The notes beneath the pieces were generated by a model. The model had not been told where the DNA came from. It ran no database searches and worked only from the letters and a program-made list of their open reading frames with translations. From contig QFZU02000037.1 of assembly GCA_003260025.2 (NCBI GenBank), positions 62,001-126,000 of the forward strand: a stretch of DNA of 64,000 nucleotides. Reading direction: 5' to 3'. Within the stretch, counting starts at the first letter, position 1. Every line of letters starts with the position of its first letter. Below are positions 49,424 to 57,438 of this stretch, piece after piece. The position numbers and the translations under genes are program-made. This DNA comes from Microbispora triticiradicis. Its GTDB lineage: Bacteria; Actinomycetota; Actinomycetes; Streptosporangiales; Streptosporangiaceae.

Positions 49424-50383
49424 TCACGGCACGGCACCATAGTCAGGATTGGTGACGAGCCAGTCCGCGTAGCGTGAGCTGCGCCTGACGGCGTCAGCGT
49501 ACGCGGCTCGTGCCTGGGCCGCCACCACCGGCGCGGCCCGCGCGCCGATCGATCCCGAGTGCCAGCCGAGCAGGTGCCGCCAGCCCAGCGGAGCCCCCGC
49601 CAGCGGCATCATCACGAGCCCGGACGTGAGCTGGAACGTGGCCTGGCACAGGGCGACGGCCTTGCCGACGCCGACCAGGTGCAGGCAGGTGCCGACGTCC
49701 GTCTCGTAGATGGACTCGGGCACGAACCCGGCACGCGCGCAGGCGGTGGCGAAGCAGTCGGAGAAGCACCCGTCCCCCGGGGCCACCACCCAGCGCTCGT
49801 CGGCGAGGCGGGACAGCTCCAGTTCCTTCTCCCCGGCGAGGGGGTGCTCCTCGCCCAGGAGCACGAAGACCGGGTCCATGCCCACCGTGGTCCAGCTCAT
49901 CGCGTCGGCCGGAGGCGGGGGGCTGTCGCCGCACCTGCCGAGGAGCACGAAGTCGAGCCGGCCGGCCGCGGCCAGTCCGGTCAGCTCGTCGGCCGACCAG
50001 GAGGTGCGGGTGGTGATCGGGATCCCGGGCTGCGCCGCGGTCAGCCGTTCGACGAGCCCGCCGAGTATGGGGCCGTGCGTGGCGCCGAGCCGGTAGCCGG
50101 GCAGTTTGACCGAGGTGTTGGCGAACCGTACGGCGTCCTCCTGGAGGTCGCGTACGGCGGGCAGCAGCACCCGCGCGCGGGCCAGCACCATCTCACCGAG
50201 GGGAGTGGGGCGGGCGCCGTTGCGGTCGCGTTCGAACAGCGGCCCTCCGAGTGAGCGTTCGATGCGTTTGAGCTGGGCGGTGAGGGATGGTTGGGCGAGG
50301 CCTAGCCGGGTGGCCGCCTTCGTGACGCTCCCGGCTTCGGCTACCGCGTGCACGATCCTGAGGTGGCGGATCTCCAGATCCAT
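49424..50383 (-). CDS. LysR-family transcriptional regulator
   Basis: 319 aa. The helix-turn-helix is IRHLRIVHAVAEAGSVTKAATRLGLAQPSLTAQLKRIERSLG (residues 5-46), then the LysR substrate domain from about 90. It is divergent from an ARMT1-like gene across 149 bases, which it may regulate. No classical T-N11-A box was picked out with confidence. The inducer is unknown. Confidence 0.88.
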   Translation of the reverse strand: MDLEIRHLRIVHAVAEAGSVTKAATRLGLAQPSLTAQLKRIERSLGGPLFERDRNGARPTPLGEMVLARARVLLPAVRDLQEDAVRFANTSVKLPGYRLGATHGPILGGLVERLTAAQPGIPITTRTSWSADELTGLAAAGRLDFVLLGRCGDSPPPPADAMSWTTVGMDPVFVLLGEEHPLAGEKELELSRLADERWVVAPGDGCFSDCFATACARAGFVPESIYETDVGTCLHLVGVGKAVALCQATFQLTSGLVMMPLAGAPLGWRHLLGWHSGSIGARAAPVVAAQARAAYADAVRRSSRYADWLVTNPDYGAVP

Positions 50384-50532
50384 ACCGGGAAACTACGGCG
50401 ACAGTGGTATGGCCGCAATCCCACATTGTCATGAAATTTGACTTTAACGCGTGAGCAGAGGGGGCGGTGCGGCTCGTGCGGCGCCCTGCGCTTTACTGGC
50501 GGTGGAGTGTCACGAGCGGGGGAGGACGCCGG

Positions 50533-51738
50533 ATGAGCCGTGCCCTGGACGATGCCCGGGACGAGACGCCGGAGGCCGCGCCGATCCTCGGCAACGTCCC
50601 GGGGTCGTACGCGCTGAGCGTGTTCCGGGAGCGGCATCCCGTCCTGATCAAGCAGGTCAGGGAGGCGTTGCCGTACACACCGGACCGGCGGCGCGCGCTC
50701 GACCGGCTCCTCGGCGAGGTCGAGCGCGACGTCATGGAGCCGCTGGAGCCGTCCGCGCACGACGGCGCCGCCTGGGCCGAGTGGGGCCGCGGCAAGATCG
50801 GCGGCCGCTGGGTCGACGCGCCGTTCCTGTGGGCCGAGAGCTACTTCTACCGGAAGCTGCTGGAGGCCACCGGATACTTCGGCGACGGCCCGTGGCGGGG
50901 GGTCGACCCGTTCGGCCCCCTGAAGCAGGCCGAGCTCGACGGGCCGGACGTGGACGGAGAGCTCGCCGCGCTCGACGAGACCGCCGCGCTGTCCCCGGAC
51001 GAGCGGGCCGAGGCGCTCCTGCTCGGCTCACTCTGGGGCAACCGCGCGGACCTCTCCCACGGCGCCACAGGCGCCGGCGGCGGCGAGCGGGCCACCGGCC
51101 TGGTCGTGGACGACGGCCCCCTGCTCCGGGCGCTGCTCGGCGACCTGGCTCCGGCGAGGATCTGCCTGGTCGCCGACAACGCCGGGCGGGAGCTGCTGCC
51201 CGATCTCGTGCTGGCCGACCATCTCCTCGCCCACGGGCAGGCGAGGGAGGTCGCGCTGCACGTCAAGCCGGTCCCCTACTTCGTGTCCGACGCCACGCCG
51301 TCCGACGTGCTCGCGTGCCTGCGGCGGCTCGCCGCGGCCCCCGGCCGGGCGGGGGAGGCCGGCGCCCGGCTCTGGGCGGCGACGGAGGACGGGCGGCTCA
51401 CGCTGCGGGCGCATCCGTTCGCGTGCGCCCCGCTGCCGTACGCGGACATGCCGGACGACCTGCGCGGCGAGTTCGCGGCGGCCGACCTCACGATCATGAA
51501 GGGCGACCTGAACTACCGCAGACTGACCGGTGACCGGATGTGGCCCCCGGCCACCCCGTTCGCCGCGGTCACCGGCTACTTCCCCGGGCCGGTCGTCGCG
51601 CTCCGCACGCTGAAGTCGGACGCGCTCGTCGGCGTGCCCGAGCACACCGTGGCCGAGCTGGACGCGACCGGCCGCGCCTGGCGCACCAGCGGCACCCACG
51701 CCATGATCCAGGGCCGCGGCGGTCCTCAGGTGGGCTAG
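50533..51738 (+). CDS. DUF89/ARMT1-like metal-dependent phosphatase
   Basis: 401 aa from the ATG preceded by GGAGGA (an upstream GTG would add 22 residues without gain). Family motifs are CLVADNAGRELLPDLVLADHLL (metal-binding Asp/Asn), AADLTIMKGDLNYRRLTGD and an ALRTLKSDALVGV end. Related proteins are damage-control phosphatases that remove toxic sugar phosphates; a human relative was proposed to methylate PCNA. The substrate here is unknown. It ends at the edge of a decayed gene on the other strand. Confidence 0.85.
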   Translation: MSRALDDARDETPEAAPILGNVPGSYALSVFRERHPVLIKQVREALPYTPDRRRALDRLLGEVERDVMEPLEPSAHDGAAWAEWGRGKIGGRWVDAPFLWAESYFYRKLLEATGYFGDGPWRGVDPFGPLKQAELDGPDVDGELAALDETAALSPDERAEALLLGSLWGNRADLSHGATGAGGGERATGLVVDDGPLLRALLGDLAPARICLVADNAGRELLPDLVLADHLLAHGQAREVALHVKPVPYFVSDATPSDVLACLRRLAAAPGRAGEAGARLWAATEDGRLTLRAHPFACAPLPYADMPDDLRGEFAAADLTIMKGDLNYRRLTGDRMWPPATPFAAVTGYFPGPVVALRTLKSDALVGVPEHTVAELDATGRAWRTSGTHAMIQGRGGPQVG

Positions 51739-52061
51739 AAGCAGGTAGCGGACCTACTCGCCCTCGTCACGGAGGCAGTCGCCGTTCAGCCGAGGAGGCT
51801 GGGCCGTGTCGTCGACGATGGCCCACGCCATGCCGCCACGTGCGCATGCCCCTGTGTAGGCGCACGTGTGTGTAGGCGCACGTGCCGGGCGGCGACGCCG
51901 ATCCGTTCCGGATCGCCGCCTGTGACGCGTACGGCGGTGCAGTTCAGCTCCCCGGCGACGACCCGCATCTCCTCCCGGACCGTCTCCGGGTCGAAGCTCT
52001 CCCGCGAGGTGTGTCCACCCGGGAGGAAACCGGTGTCGTAATTGATGCCTCTGCCTCTCAT
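51739..52061 (-). pseudogene. Decayed gene with a large internal deletion
   Basis: The N-terminal part (MRGRGINYDTGFLPGG, continuing to DPERIGVAARH) matches the start of a conserved actinomycete family of about 350 residues. After codon ~57 it runs into unrelated residues. In the next frame, after the junction near 51870, there is CAYTGACARGGMAWAIVDD and RLNGDCLRDEGE, which resemble the end of the same family (TYRGAA..GG..W.IVD, RLNGDYVRDEGEQ). A TAG stands where Gln is expected. So roughly 200 codons are missing, the frame has shifted and a stop has formed. It is coupled to the gene upstream (ATGA). Confidence 0.7.
51853..51884. repeat. Exact 16-bp tandem repeat at the deletion junction
   Basis: TGTGTAGGCGCACGTG is present twice without a gap (51853-51868 and 51869-51884). 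It coincides with the point where the N-terminal and C-terminal remnants of the decayed gene meet. Confidence 0.85.
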
Positions 52062-52771
52062 CGCCCACTCCTGGCCTCGATGCCGACCATCCCCATGATC
52101 GGCCCGGAACCGAACGCGCCCGCGAGCACAAGCCCCAGCGCGATGGCGGCGAGCAGCAGCACGTTGGACAGCCAGATCATCGTGGCGACCGGCAGCGTGA
52201 ACGCGCCGACCAGCCGGACCACGCACTCGGCGAGCAGCACGCCGCCCCAGATCGCGCTGAACCTCCGCTCGGCCCGGCGGAACCGGGCCGAGCCCTCTGC
52301 GAGCCGCTCCCAGGCCGCCTCCTTCGCCGCGTTCCCCTGCGTGACGAACAGGCGCATGCCCGCGGTCATCACCGGCCGCCGCGTGAACGCCGAGAGCAGG
52401 ATCGCCAGGCTGAGCACCCCGCTGAGACCGGAGTCCTTGGCGATCATCATCCGGGCGTCGCCGGTGAGGAAGCTCAGCGCGATGCCCGCCACGTTGACCA
52501 CGAGCGTCAGCGCGGCCATGCCGTTCAGGGTCCGTTCGCGGACGATCCCGGCGATCACCCGGACGGCCGGGATCACCCCGCTCACGGCGAGCGCGGCGAC
52601 CTCGCTCAGCCCGAACGCGCCGTGCAGGACGTAGTAGCAGGCGAGCGGCGCGGCGATGTCCAGCGCCAGCGGGACGAGCATCCGGCGGAGGTTGCCCTTC
52701 CGCGCCTGGGCGGCGTCCGGTGAAGCGGCCGAAGCGGCCGGGAGGGCAGGGGAGGTCAGGGTCTGCGTCAT
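52058..52771 (-). CDS. VC0807-like integral membrane protein
   Basis: About 237 aa from the ATG with GGAGGAG eight bases upstream. Six predicted membrane helices; the first region (RRMLVPLALDIAAPLACYYVLHGAFGLSEVAALAVSGVIPAV) and FTRRPVMTAGMRLF resemble the VC0807/DUF3159 group of small membrane proteins of unknown function. Its stop overlaps the start of the decayed gene by four bases, so the two were once one translationally coupled unit. Confidence 0.72.
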   Translation of the reverse strand: MTQTLTSPALPAASAASPDAAQARKGNLRRMLVPLALDIAAPLACYYVLHGAFGLSEVAALAVSGVIPAVRVIAGIVRERTLNGMAALTLVVNVAGIALSFLTGDARMMIAKDSGLSGVLSLAILLSAFTRRPVMTAGMRLFVTQGNAAKEAAWERLAEGSARFRRAERRFSAIWGGVLLAECVVRLVGAFTLPVATMIWLSNVLLLAAIALGLVLAGAFGSGPIMGMVGIEARSGR

Positions 52772-52903
52772 CGGCGCGGCTCCTCCGGGGGTGGGCGCTG
52801 GTGTCTTCCTGCGCCTCAAGCCTCCCGGAACCCGGTTCCGCCGGACAGATTCGCCGATCCCGACTCCGGCAGTACAAATGTCCCGGGTCGTACGACCGGC
52901 GGG

Positions 52904-53542
52904 TCAGGCCTTCGCGGCGCCCTCACGGGCCAGGGCGGCGACGACGCCGAGACCGAGGTAGACGACGCCGCTGCCCCGGTCGAGCCGCCGCCGGGCACGC
53001 GCCGACGACCGCAGCCGCCCGGCCAGCACCGAGGCCAGCAGCGCGTACGTGCCGTCGCTGGCCATGCCGAGCGCCACCCAGACGGCCCCGAGCACCAGCA
53101 CCTGCGGCGCCACCGGCCCGCGCGCGGGATCGATGAACTGCGGCAGGAACGCCAGGAAGAACATCGCGGTCTTCGGGTTGAGCACGTTGACCACGAACCC
53201 CTCGCCGAACAGGCGGCTGTGCGAGGCGACCCTGACCTCGGCGGCCTCCGTCTCCGGCCGCCGCAGCAGCTTGCGTACGCCCAGGTAGACGAGGTAGGCG
53301 GCGCCGAGATACTTGACGACGGCGAACGCCGTGGCCGACGCGGCGAGCAGCGCGGTGATCCCGAGCGCCGCGGCGGCGATGTGCACCAGTGAGCCCGCGT
53401 GGACGCCGAGGACCGACACGAGCCCCGCCGTACGGCCCTGCGCGACGCTGCGGGTGACGATGTAGAGCACGGCGGGTCCCGGCACCACGAGCAGGGCGAG
53501 CGTGGCGGCGGCGAAGAGGGCGAGTGCGGGCAGCGTAGGCAT
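52904..53542 (-). CDS. LysE/RhtB-family amino acid exporter
   Basis: About 212 aa from the ATG at 53542 (a start 12 codons earlier is possible but adds a polar extension). Five to six helices; the family motif is VVPGPAVLYIVTRSVAQGRTAGLVSVLGVHAGS near the start and FVVNVLNPKTAMFFLAFLPQF in the middle. Such proteins export lysine, threonine, homoserine or related molecules. No regulator is adjacent, so the substrate is open. Confidence 0.87.
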   Translation of the reverse strand: MPTLPALALFAAATLALLVVPGPAVLYIVTRSVAQGRTAGLVSVLGVHAGSLVHIAAAALGITALLAASATAFAVVKYLGAAYLVYLGVRKLLRRPETEAAEVRVASHSRLFGEGFVVNVLNPKTAMFFLAFLPQFIDPARGPVAPQVLVLGAVWVALGMASDGTYALLASVLAGRLRSSARARRRLDRGSGVVYLGLGVVAALAREGAAKA

Positions 53543-53640
53543 GTCCGGATCGTACGGACGCCGCCCTCGCGCGGGCATCCCGATTTCTCGCGAACGCCCG
53601 GTCAGAGCGCCCAGTCAGGGCGCCCCTTCAAAGCGCCCGG

Positions 53641-54408
53641 TCAGAGCAGGGTGAGCACCCGGGGGCCGTCCTCGGTGATCGCGATCGTGTGCTCCATGTG
53701 GGCGGCCCGGCTGCCGTCGGTGGTGTGCAACGTCCAGCCGTCCGCCGCCGTGAGGTAGCCGTCCCGGCCGCCGGCGATGAACATCGGCTCGATGGCCAGC
53801 GCCAGGCCGTGCCGCAGCGGATAACCCCGCCCGGGGCGGCCGTGGTTGGGCACCGGCGGGTCCTCGTGCATCCGGCGGCCGATGCCGTGGCCGCCGAAGT
53901 CCCTCGGCATGCCGTACCCGGCGTCGCGGGCGACCGCGTCGATCGCCGCGGAGATGTCCCCGATGCGGTTGCCGACGGTCGCGGCGGCGATCCCCGCGTC
54001 GAGCGCCCGCCGGGTCGTGTCGATCAGCTCCACGTCACCGGCGCGGGGAGTGCCGACGACGAAGGTGACGGCGGCGTCGGCCGTCCAGCCGTCCAGTTCC
54101 GCCCCGCAGTCCACGCCCACGATGTCCCCGTCACGCAGCCGGTAGTCGCCCGGGACGCCGTGCACGATGGCGTCGTTGACGGACACGCAGATCACCGCGG
54201 GGAACGGGCTCGGCGCGAAGTGCGGCCGGTAGCCGAGGAAGGGCGAACGCGCCCCCGCCTCGCGCAGCACCTCCCGCGCCGTCTCGTCCAGTTCCCTGAG
54301 CCGCATCCCGACGGCCGCCGTCCGGCGCGCGGCGTCGAGCGCGCGGGCGACGACGCGCCCCGCCTCCCGCATCGCGTCCAGCGCTGCGTCGGTCTTGATC
54401 TCCACCAT
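53641..54408 (-). CDS. map: Type I methionine aminopeptidase
   Basis: 255 aa from the ATG with GGAGGGG seven bases upstream. It removes N-terminal methionine. The five metal ligands are visible: GVDCGAELDGWTADAAV (two Asp), GGHGIGRRMHEDP (His), LALAIEPMF (Glu) and RAAHMEHTIAI (Glu), together with the His in NDAIVHGVPGDY. It is divergent from a small Xre regulator across twin palindromes that should control it, so this is likely a second, regulated copy rather than the housekeeping gene near secY and infA. Confidence 0.92.
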   Translation of the reverse strand: MVEIKTDAALDAMREAGRVVARALDAARRTAAVGMRLRELDETAREVLREAGARSPFLGYRPHFAPSPFPAVICVSVNDAIVHGVPGDYRLRDGDIVGVDCGAELDGWTADAAVTFVVGTPRAGDVELIDTTRRALDAGIAAATVGNRIGDISAAIDAVARDAGYGMPRDFGGHGIGRRMHEDPPVPNHGRPGRGYPLRHGLALAIEPMFIAGGRDGYLTAADGWTLHTTDGSRAAHMEHTIAITEDGPRVLTLL

Positions 54409-54437
54409 GACGCACCCCTCCAAGTGGCACCAATAAC

Positions 54438-54468
54438 TATACCGGTATAAGTATCCCGGTATTAGTAT
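54438..54468. promoter_or_regulatory. Twin operators and leaderless promoter between map and the Xre gene
   Basis: TATACCGGTATA (54438-54449) is a perfect 12-bp palindrome. Fourteen bases on, centre to centre, is TATCCCGGTATT (54452-54463), matching it at 10 of 12 positions. TAGTAT (54463-54468) is a -10 box ending seven bases before the Xre ATG, with no ribosome binding site. The repressor would therefore block both genes. Confidence 0.75.
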
Positions 54469-54475
54469 CACAGTC

Positions 54476-54754
54476 ATGGTGAGAGTGCCCCTGACCCCCG
54501 AGGAGCGGCAGCGGGGGGAGCGGTTCGGCGCCCTGCTCCGGCAGGCGCGTGGCGAACGCAGCATGATCGAGGTCGCCGCGGCGGCCGGGCTGTCGGCGGA
54601 GACGCTGCGCAAGATCGAGACCGGCCGCGCGCCGACCCCGGCCTTCTTCACGGTCGCCGCGCTCGCCGCCGCGCTGGGCCTGTCCCTGGACGAACTCGCC
54701 GCCACCTGTGCGGAAGGCCCTAACGCCGCGGCGGAGTTTCGCCGGGCCGGCTGA
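54476..54754 (+). CDS. Xre-type helix-turn-helix regulator
   Basis: 92 aa, essentially one HTH domain: FGALLRQARGERSMIEVAAAAGLSAETLRKIETGRAPTPAFFTVAALAAALG (residues 17-68). The mRNA looks leaderless. The ATG lies immediately after two palindromes that overlap its promoter, so autorepression and control of the divergent methionine aminopeptidase gene are likely. Small size and lack of a second domain mean that any signal must come from another protein or from dilution and degradation. Confidence 0.85.
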   Translation: MVRVPLTPEERQRGERFGALLRQARGERSMIEVAAAAGLSAETLRKIETGRAPTPAFFTVAALAAALGLSLDELAATCAEGPNAAAEFRRAG

Positions 54755-54965
54755 ATCTTTCACCGGCCCGCGGCCGCATCGCCCGGCCGCCGGCGACCGT
54801 CTCGGGCGGCGTTCGCCCAGGTGGACCGGCCCGGCGGCGCGCTGGGCGGCCGGTGGGACGAGAGCGCCAGGCCGCGGTTCCTGTACAGGCCGCGGAGAAG
54901 AAACGACGCTGGGAGCACCGCCGGTGATCGCCGGATGGTCCTGCGTCTTCCTCGTGGAGGTGTCG

Positions 54966-55493
54966 ATGCGACTCGCCCCCGCCCGCCTGCGTCGTGCGGC
55001 CGTTCTCGCGGCCGTCGTGGCCACGGCGTCCGCCGCGGCCGGGCTCGCCGGTCCGGGCGCGGCCGTCGCCGCTCAGGGAACAACGGTCTCCAGTTCCTCG
55101 TGGAGCCCCTCGCCGACCCCCACCGTCACTCCCACGCCCGGCGTCATCGTCTCGCCGTCGCACATCGCCGTGCCCGAGGGCGGCTCGGCGGTCATCCACG
55201 TACGGCTCAGCGGCCGGCCGTCGTACGGCTGGGTGACCGTCGACAGCGAGCGGCTGTCCGGTGACTCCGATCTGCTGATCGGCCCCCGGTTGCTCTTCCC
55301 CGCGGACACGTGGAGCACCTGGCAGACGCTCCTCGTCTTCGCTGAGGAGGACGCCGACTCGTCGAACGGCACCGCCACGTTCCTGTCCCGGATCAGTCAG
55401 CTTCCCGGCACCGGGACCGCCGTCTGGAGCGCCACGGAACTGGACAACGACGGCCCCACGCCGTCCCCCGCACCGTCGCCCGCGCCGAGCTGA
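54966..55493 (+). CDS. Secreted Calx-beta-like domain protein
   Basis: About 175 aa from the ATG with GGAGG six bases upstream. The signal peptide (MRLAPARLRRAAVLAAVVATASAAAG...AVAAQ) is followed by a Ser/Pro/Thr linker and one domain with ISP-type VSPSHIAVPEGGSAVIHVRLS and LLVFAEEDADSSNGTATFLS, the pattern of Calx-beta-like modules normally attached to large secreted enzymes. Here it stands alone. The C-terminal tail is TPSPAPSPAPS. Its last 97 bases overlap the end of a LysR gene on the other strand. Confidence 0.72.
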   Translation: MRLAPARLRRAAVLAAVVATASAAAGLAGPGAAVAAQGTTVSSSSWSPSPTPTVTPTPGVIVSPSHIAVPEGGSAVIHVRLSGRPSYGWVTVDSERLSGDSDLLIGPRLLFPADTWSTWQTLLVFAEEDADSSNGTATFLSRISQLPGTGTAVWSATELDNDGPTPSPAPSPAPS

Positions 55494-56359
55494 GCCCGGA
55501 GCAGGGCGGCGACCAGGGCCGCCGTGGCGGGCGGGTCGGGCGGCTCGCCGTACGTGGCGGCGTGGACCCGGCGGGCCGGGCCTGGTAAATCGGAGGTCAG
55601 CACGTCCGGATGACGATGGGCCGACAGCGCCAGCCGGGGGAGGACCGCCACGCCCAGCCCGGTGGCGACCATCGCCTGCACGGCCACGTAGTCGTCCGTC
55701 GTGAACGAGACGCGCGGCTCGAAGCCCGCCTCGCCGCACAGCGCGAGCAGATGGGCGCGGCACCGCTCGCAGCCCGCGATCCAGGGGGCGTCGGCGTACG
55801 CCGCCAGGTCGCTTCCTGAGGCGGCCCCCAGAGGAGTGACGAGAAGGCTCGGATCGTCGAGCAGGTGGACCAGCCGGACGCCGTCGTCCTCGGGGCCGGT
55901 CCCGCCGTACCGGAAGACGACGGCCACGTCGACCTCGCCCGCCCGCAGCAGGCGCAGCGCCTCGGGTGGCTCGGCCTCCATCAGGCGCAGGTCCAGCCCG
56001 GGATGCTCCCTGGCGAGCCGCTGGGCGGCGGCGGGGACGAACGTGCCCAGGGCCGAGGGGAAGGCGGCAAGCCGTACGCGCCCGGCCCGCAGCCCGACGT
56101 GCGCGGAGAGCTCGGCGGACGCCGCGTCGAGGCGGCCGAGGATCTCGGCGCCGCGTTCGGCGAGCAGGCGGCCCGCCTCCGTCAGCCGGACGCCGCGCCC
56201 CACCCGCTGCACCAGCTTGGCGCCGGTCTCCGCCTCCAGCCGGGCGAGGTGGTGGCTCACCGACGACTGCGAGTAGTGCAGCTCGCGGGCCGCCGCCGTC
56301 ACCGTGCCCGCGCGGGCCAGCGCGACGAGGACACGCAGTCGTACGACGTCGATCGTCAT
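55397..56359 (-). CDS. LysR-family regulator (divergent from threonine dehydratase)
   Basis: 320 aa. HTH: VVRLRVLVALARAGTVTAAARELHYSQSSVSHHLARLEAETG (residues 5-46), with a standard LysR effector domain after it (VRLAAFPSALGTFVPAA, FTTDDYVAVQAMVATGLGVAVLP). The gene is divergent from a threonine dehydratase across 76 bases and probably regulates it. The extreme C-terminus (AGDGAGDGVGPS) is read in the strand opposite the tail of the secreted protein and may be a lineage-specific extension. Confidence 0.85.
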   Translation of the reverse strand: MTIDVVRLRVLVALARAGTVTAAARELHYSQSSVSHHLARLEAETGAKLVQRVGRGVRLTEAGRLLAERGAEILGRLDAASAELSAHVGLRAGRVRLAAFPSALGTFVPAAAQRLAREHPGLDLRLMEAEPPEALRLLRAGEVDVAVVFRYGGTGPEDDGVRLVHLLDDPSLLVTPLGAASGSDLAAYADAPWIAGCERCRAHLLALCGEAGFEPRVSFTTDDYVAVQAMVATGLGVAVLPRLALSAHRHPDVLTSDLPGPARRVHAATYGEPPDPPATAALVAALLRAQLGAGDGAGDGVGPSLSSSVALQTAVPVPGS

Positions 56360-56435
56360 CTATCAACCATGTCTATCGGTTTCCTCGAACACTTCAGTTG
56401 GACGTATTCACCAGTGTGCGGCCACGCTGGTACGC

Positions 56436-57383
56436 ATGACAGGCATTCGCGACATTCTGGACGCTCGGCGGCTTATCGCCCACCAGCTCCCCGAGACGCC
56501 CATGTGGTCCTATCCGGTGCTCAACGCGGCGGTCGGCGTGGAGGTGTACGTCAAGCACGAGAACGTGCAGCCCACGGGAGCGTTCAAGGTGCGCGGCGGC
56601 ATCACGCTGCTGGCCCGGATGGCCGACCGCGGTCGCGGGGTCGTCACGTACTCCACCGGCAACCACGCCCAGTCGATCGCGTACGCGTCCCGCCTGTACG
56701 GCGTGCCCTGCGCGGTGCTGATGCCGGACAACCCGAACCCGGCCAAGGTGGCGGCGGTCGAGGCGCTCGGCGCGACCGTCGAGGTCCGGGGCGCGACGAT
56801 GGTGGAGACCGCCGGGCACGCCCGCGATCTCGCCGACCGCACCGGGCGCAGGCTGATCGGCCCGGCCGACGAGCCGGACATCATCGCCGGGGTCGGCACG
56901 CTCTACGCCGAGATGTTCGCCGCCCGGCCGGACCTGGACGCGGTGTTCGTGCCCGTGGGCAGCGGCACCGGAGCCGCGGCGGCGTGCCTGGCCGCGGCCG
57001 CGCTCGCGCCCGGCTGCCGGGTGATCGCCGTCCAGTCGGCGCAGGCCCCCGCCGCGCACGACTCGTGGCGGCTGAACGCCCTGGTGAACAGGCCGGTCAA
57101 GACCGTCGTCGAGGGCCTCGCCACGGGCTCGGCGTTCACGACGCCCCAGGCCGTGATGCGGGACCGGCTGGACGATTTCGTCCTGGTCGGCGACGACGAG
57201 ATCCTGCGGGCCCAGCGGATGCTGCTCGGCGAGGCCCACACGCTCGCCGAGGGAGCGGGAGCGGCCGCCCTGGCCGGGCTGCTGGCCCGGCGCGAGGAGT
57301 TCGCCGGGCGGCGGGTCGCCGTCGTCTGCACGGGCGGCAACGCGGGCCCGAAGGAACTCGCCCGCCTCCTCGCCGCCCTCTGA
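56436..57383 (+). CDS. PLP-dependent threonine/serine dehydratase
   Basis: 315 aa, short form without a regulatory ACT domain. The PLP lysine is in PTGAFKVRGG (about residue 50), the phosphate-binding Gly-rich loop in VFVPVGSGTGAAAACL, and YSTGNHAQSIAYASRLYGVPC is typical of the family. It deaminates threonine or serine to a 2-keto acid and ammonia; catabolic use is more likely than isoleucine synthesis because the regulatory domain is absent. A LysR gene is divergent. No ribosome binding site is obvious before the ATG. Confidence 0.9.
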   Translation: MTGIRDILDARRLIAHQLPETPMWSYPVLNAAVGVEVYVKHENVQPTGAFKVRGGITLLARMADRGRGVVTYSTGNHAQSIAYASRLYGVPCAVLMPDNPNPAKVAAVEALGATVEVRGATMVETAGHARDLADRTGRRLIGPADEPDIIAGVGTLYAEMFAARPDLDAVFVPVGSGTGAAAACLAAAALAPGCRVIAVQSAQAPAAHDSWRLNALVNRPVKTVVEGLATGSAFTTPQAVMRDRLDDFVLVGDDEILRAQRMLLGEAHTLAEGAGAAALAGLLARREEFAGRRVAVVCTGGNAGPKELARLLAAL

Positions 57384-57438
57384 GCCGCCCTTCGCGCCAC
57401 CCTCTGTGCCGCCCTTCGCGCCGCCCTTTGGGCCTCTG

